Positions 1 through 12,971 of a stretch of 64,000 nucleotides of DNA are shown here, piece after piece. The position numbers and the translations under genes were made by a program. The stretch's first letter is position 1, and each line of letters opens with the position of its first letter. Source of the stretch: Turbatrix aceti (Eukaryota > Nematoda > Chromadorea > Rhabditida > Panagrolaimidae); contig OZ017768.1 of assembly GCA_963969345.1 (NCBI GenBank), positions 4,922,718-4,986,717 of the forward strand, in the 5' to 3' direction. The notes beneath the pieces were generated by a model. The model was given only the letters and a program-made list of their open reading frames with translations. It was not told the DNA's origin and did not search any database.

Positions 1-3000
1 GAGTGGGGGAGCGAGGGAGGTTAGTCGCCCCATAGGTGCTCACAAAAACAAACTAAACCTGGGCTGAAGGCTGGGGCCAGGTTGGGAGTTACATCAGAGT
101 ACCGACAGATATTTGAGTACGGGTGAGGAGGTGAATAAAAAAACACGAGAACTACATACCTGAGGGCAGGCATAAAATATGTAAAGATCGGCGCCATTCT
201 GTTGGAAGGGAAAAAAGCATACATAAGTCATTATGGGTTTGCTACTCGGGCTGCTCCGACGTGCTTGTGTATTCTGCTCCGAGGTAGACAACAAGGATAT
301 CCATCAGAGCTCCTGATTACAAGACATCAATCTACGGTCCTGATGGTCGTCGTCTCATGTGCCATGTGACAGAACAATGAAAAACGCTAAGCCGTTAATC
401 AAAAATCCTTCCTGTCCTTCTGATTAGCCCGCCTTGGGACTCAGACTTGGAAGGATGTCAACGGAGGTCAATGAAGACAAAAAGAGATTTTATGTTCTAA
501 ACAAACAAAAAATGTTTCACGTCGGTCGTTTTTTTCACGTCTGGCTTTCACGGCGGCCGACGGTGCCCTGGCGCGTCGAGTGCCTTCTTCTTCTACGTTT
601 ACGCTTCACGTGCTTCTTCGGCCAACTTGGCACGTATGTTTCTAGCTCGGTGCTGACTATGCTGACAAAACACAAAAAGCAGAAAGTATCATGAAAAGAG
701 ATACCAAAGTATTTATACCAGATTAGAGCTATAAATCTGTCCAAAGTTCTTGAATGGTTAAAAAAGTTGGGGGTCACGAAAAAGAAGAATGCCTCAGTTT
801 CGGGCTGCAATGTGCTGCAAATTTTAAAAAAGGGAACAACGCTTTGTTCCTTCCCGCGTAAAGCCCTTGACTTCCCGATGCAATTACGAGAGTTAATTTA
901 ATTGACACGTTTTTTTTGCTGGTCGCACGACGTTTGTGTCTTGCTTACAACACAGCTAGGACTAAAACTAGGCTCATCCCATCCCAGAATACACCTGGCT
1001 AATTCATCACGAAAACCGATACCCCAGAAAATCCTGATACGGACCCGTAAAACAAAAAAATATACTGTCGTGCCAGACCCCCGCAGGAAGTGGTTCATTG
1101 TTCGTTCCTCATGTCAGGACAATGAAATTTGAACCCATCCTTTTTGTTTCCAAACACAAAAAAGAAGGTTAATTTTGAACCTTTTATCCTCAAAAAAATA
1201 GGTGCATCGGTTAGAAAAAAACACAAGCATCCCTCAACAATCACGAACGCTGTCTCGAAGGGCAAACAAAAAAGACACGGTACCGTGGAAGTGAGATTAT
1301 CAGCCTCTCGTGCCCCTCTGGAAACGGTGAGTGGTGAATTAATAAACGAAATGAACACCAGAACAGGCTGAAACCGGAAGCCCCCAACCTGGCCAGGCAC
1401 GGAGCCAATGCTGCCACCTACTATACGAATTTCCACTAATAGCACATTTGGAGCCAAAAACAAGAGATTAAGCTCCAGAGTTCAATTTTGCATGAAAGGA
1501 AAACAATGAGGAAGGTACAAAATTCAAATGGGTTCGGAAAAGGGAAAGTAACAAAGTTACGCAATTCTACGTACATCAAAACACGTACGTAACTGAGAAA
1601 TTGGGACGAAAAACATCTGGTCAAAGTTGATCAAGTACCAAAAAAGATCAAACATGTGTAAAACTTGTTTGATGGATGACATCCGAAAGTCTCAATCATT
1701 TGAAAAGAGGGGCACGAGGGATGCACCTGGATTCACCTGAAGGAGACAAATTGTTCACATCACGTGCCTTCAATATGTGTTGCTTTGAAGAGGAAGTTAA
1801 ACCTTGCCAAGTTGTCGTAGTCCAGATGTTCATGCTACTCGCACACCGCAGAAACAGAGATTGCATGTATTTACAGACCTCAAATCAAAATGGCTTGAGC
1901 CAATATTAATTAATGTGGATTCTAAAAACATACAAAAAGCGTGCTTTGTGAAAACAATTTTAGTGACCAAATCTGTCGATCACTTCCCAAGTCGATCGAA
2001 GTAATACAGGTGAGTCGGGTGTCAGTAGCACCTCTTCCCGATTTTGCCAGACACAAAAAAAGACCCTGCAAGGTGTTTTTGTACAAGATGTTGCAAGTCA
2101 ACACACTACATGGCTGCGCAGAACTGAGAAATGCACTCACTGAGCATTGTCTGTTTTTGATGACGGGGGTGGGTACACTGACAGGTACGGAACCCCCACA
2201 TGTAGGCCTACATCGCGAAGAACACCATCATTTTAGGTGTCGGGTACTGTAGCTCAAACAGGGACCAAAACACGTCCCACGGAGGCGTCCGTGTGAATCA
2301 AGTTCAAAAAAAATAATATATACTTCCAAGTCTAAACAGGCGTACTGGTGCTGGTAGCAAAAAAATGCACGTCAGTCAGACGGGTGAAGTGGTCAGTCAG
2401 CCAGTCAAGTCAGGAAGCGTAGTTCACCCACAGAACAGAATGCATCAGAAAAATAGAAGGCGCCACTCAAAACAAAAACAATCGTGCTGTAAATCAAATC
2501 AAAAGCATATCCAAGTGAGCAACGACCTCATATTATGCCGGAGAATGTCGCGTTCGAGTTGTTGAGTTGACGCGGTCGTAAAGCTAAATAAATGACCACT
2601 AACGAAGTTGTCCAATCCGTGACTGACTCTTTTAAAAAAGCAGTCAGGCCCCAGGCAACAGCAGGAACGGGGTTTTGTTTGTTTTTATTTTTACCGCCAC
2701 CTTCCAACGCAGGCAGGCAGTCAGCGTAATCACCACCAACATAGATGCTAAAAAATCAGCGGGAGACAAATGAGACACGACCAAGTACAGCCAACGCTCA
2801 AGGATTGCTCTCGGTACGCCGGGGGTAGTCTGGAGCGGGGAGTGCGCACGCGCGTGCCAAGGAACGACTAATTTTGTACGTATAACTACTTAATCCCCCC
2901 GACAGCGGTAGCCAGACAAAAAAAGTCTGCTAGGCAGCTTGTGTTGTGATTTAGCGTCTCACACATTCGAAAAAACATGCGAAGCACGGCGGAAAGCCAC

Positions 3001-6000
3001 TTTGACGTCGGAAAGCCAGGATTGCGCGGGATTGAGGCAATTTGTTGATACGCCCCGGCATCGGGAGCCAAAGGGGTCAGAAAGCAAAGCAAACAACCGG
3101 TTTGTAGGAAAAATAAGCAGGGATGACTTCTGATGTCATCCCAGGGGTCACCTAGATCGACCCCTCCAGACTCACCTGTTTCAAGCAAAGTAACCTCCAA
3201 AACCTGTGCTCACTGAAACGAAATCGTATAGTACACCTCCGAGAGTGCAATCTCCGACTGAGAAAATAGCTATTCAAGTGTCAAGACGGCTACAAAAAAT
3301 AAAATTAACCGCAGGAACGCAATTGAGTTATTTAGAGTATGTTTTTTGACCCGGAGCAGAGTCCTGAAGCAAATCGTACAGTCGACGGGGACTCAGTCTT
3401 TTGTTTTTGTCAAAAAAAATGAGTAAGTGAGTGACCTCTAATGCCATTCACTATACGATTTAGATAGAAGGGCTGCAAACAAGCGCGAACGTGAAATGCC
3501 AGAAGACGTTCGCCATCCCCCGTCTCCTCGGCACATTTTGACGTTTCTTTTTTTGACGCCCTCTGCCAGTGCACGTGAAACTGCCACGCGATGACGGACA
3601 CGGACGATGACCGACTTGACAGCTGAACCCGTAAAATATACATTTTTAGGAAGCGTGGAGGTTTTGGTGATCCTGTAAAATGTGAAGTTGCTTCACGGGA
3701 TCAAACCCCGCCCCGCACAAATTTTCAAAAAATCAAAAAAGAAGGTGCAAAGGAAGCGCTGACGTATAGTAAATTGTGAACTATTCAGAAATGAGCAATG
3801 CGCTTCACGGTGAGTCATAGGCCATCCTAAAAATGTGGTTCCTTATTTCCACCCCCGCTCGCCCCCCTCATCAAAAAAAATCAGAAATCAGAAATGCCAA
3901 GTTCACGCTAGTTTGGCAGTATTCTGAATCTTTTTTTTCAGAAGCAGGGGAGATCACTCCAAAGTTTAACCCCGACCAAATTTACGTCAGTGACCAGTCC
4001 ACAAGGCAAAGAGCAAGTTATTCATCCGGAAACAGAAACATCGCTTGAATGCAAAAAATGCTGCACTTTTGGTTGCAAGGAAACCGGTAATGCCACGAAA
4101 TGTCCGATTTTCCCAACATAAATGGCCGATTTTCGTAAGTGGCACATAACAAACCGTGCTGAAAAGTGCCGTTAAACAACATCGGTTTACGAGCCACAAG
4201 CAAAAGAAAAAACCACTTATGAATAAAAGGCATCGTTAATGCCCTCCGACTCCAGGCGTTTTTTTTCCTAGAATTAGACACACGTGAGGCCAAGCGTACC
4301 ACTGTTGTTCGTGTTCAATGGCATTTTTGGGGTCAAGCCCTCCTTGGCAAGGAGTGTTTTCGATTTCATAGACACGAGACACACACGTTGAGTGTTTTCA
4401 GGACCAAATTATTAATTTTTTTGAAAAAAAACAACCCAACCAACAATTCCAATTTTCATCAACAGAAAAACTAAACTTGATTAACAAATTTGTTTGAGAA
4501 AAAAACACAGATGGCAGCGTTTCCTCATGACGCACAACGCAACAAAGATCTTCTTCGAACGCATTCTGCTACCTATATCTCGATTTGCATTCATCGAGGA
4601 GGACTAAAAATAGCAGATATTAGCAGAAGGCTCCCAGGCCCACGATTCGTAGGCCTGCGGCACACCCCTGCCGTGGAAGCGTTTGTTTCTGATGTACGTC
4701 TCAGAAAAAAAGCTGCTGCACGATACGAAAGGGCAAGTGAGAAAAAGTGTATTTATGTGTTGCAAACAATAATGAACCTTGCTGGCATCCAGAAAGTCAT
4801 TAAACGTCCCAGCCAACTCACGGCCAGTCAATGTTTTTTATCCGCGGGGACAGCTGCCAGCTGACCACGGGGAAGCACTTAGCACGCCCTCACTTGCAGT
4901 GCTCCAGGATGTCATGCTAGACGAGAGCGCGGTCAGGTTTCACCGAGTGACAAACCCGCCTGGGGGCATCTGCATGGCCAAAGACCCCTGTACCGTACAA
5001 CAGCCCCTAGGCAGCCCAAAATCAAAATTATAAGCAGTCCATCAATTTCCTCCGAAGCCCCTGGACATGTTCGATGGTGCCAACCGTCTTCGAAGCCGCT
5101 GGGGGTCTTAACGGGATTATTTGCAGCAAAAAAAGACAGTGACCGTCCAGAATATTATACATTTAAAAAATGTGTTTATAAAACAAAAAAACGAGTGACC
5201 AAGTGAGGGAATAAAACTTTACGACTCCAGAGAAAAAAAATAGAACTCGAATTCAAAGCCCCCCTCCTTTTCAAAAAAAATCTCTTGACCGACATTGGCA
5301 ATTACCAGCCATGGGAAAAAACACTCACAAAGCAGGCTACTTGGTAATTTTTTGGAGAGCAATGAATGCAATGCGCTAGTTGTTTTCTCCAAGCACTGCC
5401 AGCAGCCGTTCGTTTGGAAAATGAGTGTCCGGTCAGTCCCAGGCAAACGGCCAGCCGTTGCATCCGTCGGCTTAAGCTTAAGCTTGTCGCGTGCGAAAAG
5501 AGTTGACTAAAGTGAAACAAAGCTGGCCTACTAGAAATGAGTGCGTCGACGTGAGCGTGAGCAGATTCGGTCAAAGATGGGCATTGCCGATTACGTTCGC
5601 GTCAAAACACTACAGTTGCCATGCTTGGTCAGTTTTCAGACACTCTATGCAAAAGAGGCCTCTTATAAGAGGGGGAGAAAGCGTGTTTGATCCCCACAAC
5701 TTCTTTGACCCGTGACGCAGTAAGCGGCGGAAGCGCCGGAAGCCGGCTAGAACGTTCATTCATCCATCACGCACGCATGATTTAGCAGCAAAAAACCATC
5801 CCCATTAATCGTCATAATAAAAAACATGGTATAAAGTGATACTAACGATCGAACAATGAACCGGTCAATGATCTCGGTGCTTTAGCTAACATTTGTAAAT
5901 ACATTTGTGCAGATAGCTCCAGAAAGGGCTCCCCCGGTGTGAATCATTCTTTGGCCTGGGAAAGATTAGTATGTAACATAATCACATGGCGGGGTTCCCA

Positions 6001-9000
6001 GGAAACACCACATGTACATATGTATGTATTCTATTCAAGGTAACACGCGGTAAAAACACTCGGTAATACAATAATAACGCCCTGAAGGATCAAAAGCCGG
6101 AATCGTATAGTCGGGTGGCCTTCAGCACCGACACTTATGATTCTCCCTCCGTTCCCATGCCACGTTCGAGGGGTGACAAGAGAGTCAAATTGCCCGCTAT
6201 TGATGCAATAACGTTTCCACGAGCCCAGAAAGCACAAAAGTTCAGAATTTTGGGGGATAAAAATATCTAGTAAACGGTCTGGTCTCGTCAGAGGCACCAA
6301 AATACCCCCACTTGAAATTGGCTTCGTTTTTTTTGACAGGTTTGACGTGAAAAATAAGAAAACAGAAACAAAGTAATTCCGTGAAATAAAAACCACTTCA
6401 ATGAAAAAATATAGAAAGTCTTGCTCCAAAAATCAGACAAGAGCCAAAAAAGCAAACAAACTCCTGAAAAACGGTCCAAGAAAACAAATGAAAGCAAAGC
6501 ACGGTATGAAAAACAAACAGATCGTGTGTCCCCCATAAAAAAAGTCAATCAGTCTAAAACTTTGCACGGATAAAGAGTTTTTCAGATATTCTGATGTTTA
6601 CACAAACAGAAACAAAACAAAAACAACACAACAGGAAATTCGACTACCAGCCGGTTCCAAAAAGGAGCTCTGCAGATGTTTTCGTAGAACTTTCTTACTG
6701 TGTCTTTCTTGAAAGACCGAAACAATGTCTGGTACGTGCCAAAACTGAAAACTGCCTTTCGCCGATTACAGTCGCCAGCAAAATGCCGGTGAAACATTCT
6801 GGAAAGCAGTGTACTTTTATACACAGTCTCGAGGTTTTGGGGAGGAGGGCACTGACCACAAGGTATCCCTTGCAAAAGAGATATCACGCTCGAAATAGAC
6901 TCGGTCAGGTTACCACACATTTTAGCGCATACCGGTAGTCAGGCGTCGCGTTACACCAAAAAAACCAAATCCGTCAACACCGCTTGAATTACGCCAATTT
7001 CCGGTTTGTGCAACCTTATTCGCATATTTTTTGCATAAAAAACAGGTTTTTAGGACCAAAAAAAGTCTACTCGGGCGCGTTGATTTCTAAAAAACTTTGT
7101 GCGTGATCAATGGAACTCAGCTGCGGTAACCTTGTTATTCACAAAGGTAAATTTGAACTTTTTAGGCTCACAAAACAGGTGGTCGCCAAAATCGGTGCCA
7201 AGTTCCGTTCCTGTCGGCTGGCGGCGGACAAAATGAAAATCAGTCTGCCAACTGGCACCCCCGGTGTTTACGGTCTCGGAAAGTATGCTCAAATGGCATT
7301 TTTGAGTGGTCATCGATGACACGCCTCGGCACGACGCCAAGCAAGCGTGGCGCGGGTCCTTGAGGTTCGCTTCCTTTGTTTGCCCTCAAGTGTGGCTAAA
7401 ACAATGCCAACGTAGGCTCACGCGTAAGCATGGCTATCGCCGTGCCAGACACGGAAGGCAATCCCTGCCGATGTGTGTCCGAAGGGAGTGGCTCACGCCC
7501 CCAAAGAGCATATACGTATATTAGCCAAAAATTGTGAAGTACCTTTCAAAATTTGAAAAAAAAGATTCCTTTTTTTAGGAATCTTGAGAGTAAGAGTTTC
7601 TGAGCAAAGAAACAGTCAAGTCCAAAAACAACAAAATTGTAAATAGTTGCCAAATCGGACCTCATGGAGTGTGGCATGAAAGAACACCCAAAATTGGGTT
7701 CATTTGTACCGTACTCCGCTGTACCAACAGCAAAAAAAACGTGACCCTTGTAATTGTTTTATGCAAACAGAAAACAATATATTGCAACAATTGAATATAC
7801 ATAAGACTCGTGCCAGAACGAATCGTGGTAAAATTAGGTTTTACGCAATTTTCGGCCAACCCTTGAGTCAAAAAAAGGACTAAAATAGATCAAACACAAC
7901 AAAAGAAAAATAATGTTAGCGAAATAACCCTGAATAACTGAAAATGAAATGCCACACTGTTACGCTGAACGGAGAATTTTACTTTGTACAAAATATTTAT
8001 TTATTGAGATAAAAGTATAATACAAAACATTATCAAAAGTCGAAAAAACTTTATATATTTAGGACCGACTTCAATATTGCAAAGTCGGAGATTATTATCA
8101 CTGAGCGGTGACAACAGTCTTATCGATTGCTGTCACCGATATCAAGTGACTCCGGGTGGTGACAACAACCGTATCGGTTGCCGTCACCAAAATGTAGCGA
8201 CAAGGGGCAACAGGGACGACAGAATAAATTATCATTTCAGTTTAATGCCTAAGGACAGCGAAGGAAATGCTGGTAACTTCAAGGACAAGGTAATTTACGT
8301 TTCCAAAGTTGCAGCTATGCGACGATGCAGACCTTGGCTGCGGGGGAGTCATCGGTCTCGGTTGCTACATCGGTGATGGTTGCGAGCGTTGACGAATAGA
8401 GGGTAAGAACGGTCGATTTATCATTATCATAACTTTATGGTGCCGACATTGAAAGCATATAATAATCGAGCAATGAGCTAAAAAAAATTCAATCAAATTT
8501 ATGTGCACAACCAATTTGAAAGAAGCAAACAACCAAAACAATAACAAAATTTAATATAGAAAACATTTTCAAAAACGATTGACCAAAAGGAAGCAACGTC
8601 AAAAAAAAGAATAAGTTCGTTTTATTTACAAATCCGTTTGACCGAGAACGAGAAAAAGTGACTATTTGCAGCACATCGAAAGCAATGAATGCACCTTTTT
8701 TAGCGTAAAAAACTGTTATGGAAAATGATTTTTCCTTTTTTTTTTCAACGGTGAATCAACTCATTGCAGCCAGGTGCTTTCCTTTCTGTTGCGTCGAAAA
8801 ACATCTTATTTACATTTACAAAAGCTCATCGTGCATGATGAACACGATGATGATTAACGCGACGGTGATTGTTTCCAAAAATAAAGGAAGCATACATACA
8901 AATGCTTCGTTCCACAAAGGTCAGGACTGTGTCGGCAGACAACTGAATGATCTGTACAAAATCTTGTACTTTTGTCAGACTTGGATAGATTCTTTTTGAA

Positions 9001-11223
9001 TTGTTTGGATGCATAGACTAAAATCAGGTCACACTTTCGGCCAGGCGTGCCGCATTTTTAAGCTCAAATAGGATTAAATTGTTTTTTCTGCGTTTCTTGT
9101 CGACTGTTTTCTAAATTTACAATGTGATCTTTGCATTTTCACATGCCATACAAATATTGTGTTCTCGCACATGTGTCAAATAAATGCTTACCGACCGCTT
9201 TCAAATTTAGTCCAAGATTGTTTTTGTAAGACCATTGTTTATGGCATTTCGAATTCGGCAGTTTTGTGCAACATGAATAGAGGTCAAAAAAGTATGCACT
9301 GAACTTTGAGAGCATTGCGCTATTTTAAAGTTTGTACAACCCTTCAAAAGGCCGACCGACAACACTGGAGAGAAGGGTTGCCTCGTCTTAAAATCATTGT
9401 CATGTACTTTGCAGAAGTTTTTTAACACAGCCCCGTTAAAAAAAACACAGTTTAAAAATTTTCTGACAGAATTGGCGCTTATTCGAACGCTGAAACAATG
9501 AAAATGTCTGTAATAAACAACAGCTGCGTCGAAGATGCCGAAGAACAACTGTTGTCTATCTACGGGCGTACATATACCAAATAAGAAGTTTGCCCCATCG
9601 TCTTCAACGTCGAAATATGATGCCAAGAGTTTATCTTGTGTTATGACCTCCTCCCGACGCTTGCAAAAAAAGACAAATGGTTAAATCTCGTAACTTTTGA
9701 ATAATTGAAAACTCCGCGTTTCATACAACGTTCGTCAAAAAGTTTAAAATTCATATTCATATTGCCGGGGGAATTCTAATGTACCCAATTCGGTCTTGGT
9801 GAGCCCCTCGAAACGTCAGGCCCTGAACGTTGCCCTCGCCCCCTCGAAGCTCTGCTGCCCAACTCTTCGCACTTTTGAGCAGGGGCTAAAAGTGTTTTGT
9901 GTTGTCGCAATACATATTCGTCGACGCTTCTGAAGTTTTTGCATCGTAAAACGATCCAGATGAGCCCCCTGCAGTCTGCAGTTCGTCTGCAGACTCGTTT
10001 CTACCGGAAAACATTCAACGGCGCATTCAGTTGGATGTCGTCATGTATCTTGGATAGAGCCCTACAAGACTTTCTATTTTTCCCTGGGGGAACTCTTATC
10101 CCAAGTGTTCTTTCTTTCCTGGCGACGGGTACTTGGTTTCATTTGACCGACCTAGCGAGGATCAAGTGCATCTATTTGCCGACTGACTCCTTTAACGGCA
10201 CTTTTCCCTCCGTTATGTGTTTTCCCACGGGTTTAAACGCAAAAGAAATTAGGTTTTGTTTTGTTTTGGGGTGTGAATGATGTGAAAGTTATGATGCCGA
10301 GGCGGAATATTTTTATCAATGCATGTTCTTTTTTTTCTGTTTTGCTTTTGCGTTACTCAAAATATTTAAATCGGTACTGGTTTTTCAGCTCTGCTCTTCG
10401 CCGTCGAAAGCATGCTGTTATTTCGTCTTCTGACCCATCTGATTCATTTTCCGACGGCATTTGAGGTAATTTTTTGTTTTAATTTTTGGTCTGACCTGGA
10501 GTTAGAGATCATCGAACGTAAACCAACCGCCTAAATTGTGTTTTCTTTTATTTTATCCGAACAGAAACCATTTGTAACAGCTACGGCATGTCCCCAGATA
10601 CATTCAGTCAAAAGATATCCGCTTCTTCAGTTCTTATCTCACTGCACGCGGTTCTTTGTAGTGCGCCAATGGGCTCGGTACTCTCAATACTTTCTCTGCT
10701 TCGAACGATGGTCCTTTGTGCCTATGAAGTGACATTTGTGTACCAATGAGTCATTTGACACCAAAAAAGTGCATCTTGAATAGTGAAAAAAAAATTCACG
10801 TATTTTTTTAAAAATTGAAAACTTCACAGGTGCAAACGATAATATAATTCTGAAATCTTGATCCAATCCCAACTTTAAAAAAAATCATTGTCAGTATCAA
10901 CTTTTGCATGCTTTAATGTTCTACAGAACAAAAAACCCAATTTTGAGTAGCATCAATAAAAAATAGAGATAACTTGAACGGATGTATAAAAGCCATTTCC
11001 ATTTTTATGATACAGTGCTAATATTTTGTACTTTGAATATTTTGTAGTTTGGGGACAAAGGAAGTGCATTACTACACATGTCAGTCTTTATCCGATAACC
11101 ATTTTTCATTCTTCTTTGAGTTGTCGTAGTCCTAAATGGGGCATAAAAAGTTTCCATAGCGCCACCCTTTCCGAGTTCGAGCTGTGACAGAGACCATATG
11201 TACGCATCCAGTGCGCATGCATC
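1..11223. other. Gene-poor region, no supported gene
   Basis: No open reading frame here is longer than about 140 codons, none shows a recognisable domain, and I could not chain any of them through splice sites. The sequence is of mixed composition with many short A and T runs and scattered CAGTCAGT-type simple repeats (for example near 2360-2420). It could be intergenic, or the inside of a long intron of a gene lying to the left of the window. I see no tRNA, rRNA or CRISPR-like structure. Confidence 0.5.
8107..8188. repeat. Two imperfect tandem copies of a GGTGACAAC...GTCACC hairpin unit
   Basis: Two adjacent units of roughly 45 bp each begin with GGTGACAAC and end with TGTCACC or CGTCACC, so each can fold on itself and the two resemble each other (core TATCGATTGC versus TATCGGTTGC). 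No gene lies near it. Its role is unknown; it may be a remnant of a small repeat. Confidence 0.4.
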
Positions 11224-12439
11224 ATGACGCGGGCTCTGATGCTGCAGCATCTCGTCGGTGCTTCACGCCTCGCAGGCATGATCACGATCGATGGCCTGAG
11301 AAAGCGAGATGCATCGACTTTTCAGCGCGTCAAGCCGGTCACGCTTCACTTCATGCTTCTTTTTCTCATCCTACTGTATTCCTTCGTCGGCGGAATGGTT
11401 TTCCAGTACCTCGAGCAGGATGCCATCGAGCAGAATAAGCAGTTGGACGCTGCGAGGAAGTTTGAGTGCATTCAACAGGTAAAGTTTTTTGGATAAAAAA
11501 AAAGTAAAATCTTGATGGAAGATTTTTAGGTTTTCACAAACGCGAGTTCGATCAAGTTTGTTCGATACGTGCCGTCCAACGAGACCCTGGACGAGATCAC
11601 GCGATGCTTCGACGGAGAAATCGACGAACGATCTCAGTGGAGCATGCTGACGGCCGCGTTTTACGGCTTTCGGAATCGCGACCACGCTGGGATACAACCG
11701 TCTGGCACCGGTAACTATCAGCGGGAGAATGTTCTGCATCATCTACGGCATCTGCGGCATCCCCATCACCATGATCATCATCGCCAACGTCGGACAATAT
11801 ATTCACCAGTTTGCCAGCCTTGTTAAGAAAAACGTAAGCAAACGTTTTTTGTTGTTCGGACTGTTTTCCACCCCCTAAAATTTACTTTTTTTTCAGGCCG
11901 AAGTGTACAACAAGCGTCGCCGAGCTTCGAAACAACACATCACAGAAAATGACATCCCAGATTCGTCGATCGAGTTTACCTCCGTGGTTTTGCTGTTCGC
12001 GTTTCTGCTCTACGTCACGTTCGGTGCCCTGTTCCTCCCGCTGCTCAACGGCGAGTTTGACTTCTTCAACGGCCTCTACTACAACTTCATCTGTCTGACG
12101 GCCATTGATTTCGGCCACATCGTGCCCAAGAGGTCGGTTGTCGGTTGGGTTGCCTGTCCTGGCTTCCGTGCAAATTGCTCCGCTTTGCAGAATTGCATTC
12201 TGGCCAATTACTTTTCTCTACATCTGCGTCGGCCTCGCTATCACGACCATTGCCATTGGTGAGTTTGTTTTTTTTTCTCCCCTCCAGGCAAACAAGTTAA
12301 CGGCTGGCAAAGTTGAGCGGCAAACGATTAATTTGTTTGTTTAGATGTCGGCTCGCAGTACATGAAAAAGCTCCACCACCTCGGGCAGAAGATGAAAAAC
12401 GTCGCGCACACCAAGATCTGGTTTGGTGGCAAAACGTAG
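11224..12439 (+). CDS. TWK-type two-pore-domain (K2P) potassium channel, frameshifted in pore 1
   Basis: Five exons: 11224-11478, 11530-11833, 11897-12132, 12191-12258, 12345-12439, about 318 aa. K2P channels are dimers in the plasma membrane that carry background potassium current. The model shows TM1 (HFMLLFLILLYSFVGGMVF), an extracellular cap loop with an NAS glycosylation site, pore 1 (TTLGYNRLAP), TM2 (IIYGICGIPITMIIIANV), TM3 (VVLLFAFLLYVTFGALFLPL), pore 2 (LTAIDFGHIVP), TM4 and a short tail ending WFGGKT, as in nematode TWK proteins. Exon 2 is 304 nt; 303 would keep every downstream phase. The frame must change between 11651 and about 11672, because the pore frame has a TGA at 11648-11650. 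Removing one G of the GG at 11665-11666 would restore the pore. Both filters also depart from the usual GYG and GFG. The identity is firm; whether this copy is functional is open (sequencing error or young pseudogene). Confidence 0.85.
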
Positions 12440-12722
12440 GTTTAAATTGGCATTTTCGAGGTTTTTTGGGGAAAACTGGACTCAGAACAAGACAAAACAA
12501 TGAGAATAATTTATTTAAAGTTTCACTAGAGATCACCGTCAGCTTTCGAATTCTAGCAAAACAATACCACAAAAACAGACAAGATTTACTAAATTTCTAC
12601 GAGCGGTCAAAAAGTGTACAAATAAGAGATCGGAATGCGAGAAGTGCGTTTTGTGAGTCAGCAAGGCTTCAAGTGGAGTGGAGTAGTCTCAGAAAAGAGA
12701 ATTCAAAAAACAAAAAGATGGG

Positions 12723-12939
12723 TCAGTTTCGTCGCAGGAAGAATCCGCCCGCCTTCTGCGCTATCTGGCCGGCCGTGCTCGTGACGACGGACCCGATGAC
12801 GCCTGCTGTCGACGTCGAAGGCGCCGCCATCGCCATCCCCGTTCCGCCCATCATCTGGGAGCTGCTGCCGTTGCCGTAGCCCGTCGCCTGCTGCGGCACA
12901 GTCGCGTACTGGCTGTACTGCGTTGGCTGCATTTGCATC

Positions 12940-12971
<32 letters not shown>

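Noticed and set aside
4490..4864. 124-codon open frame on the plus strand
   Set aside because: Composition matches the surrounding non-coding sequence and no motif is visible.
9207..9626. 139-codon open frame on the minus strand
   Set aside because: Rich in Phe/Cys/Asn without a domain, no start context or splice partners; probably chance or a decayed repeat.
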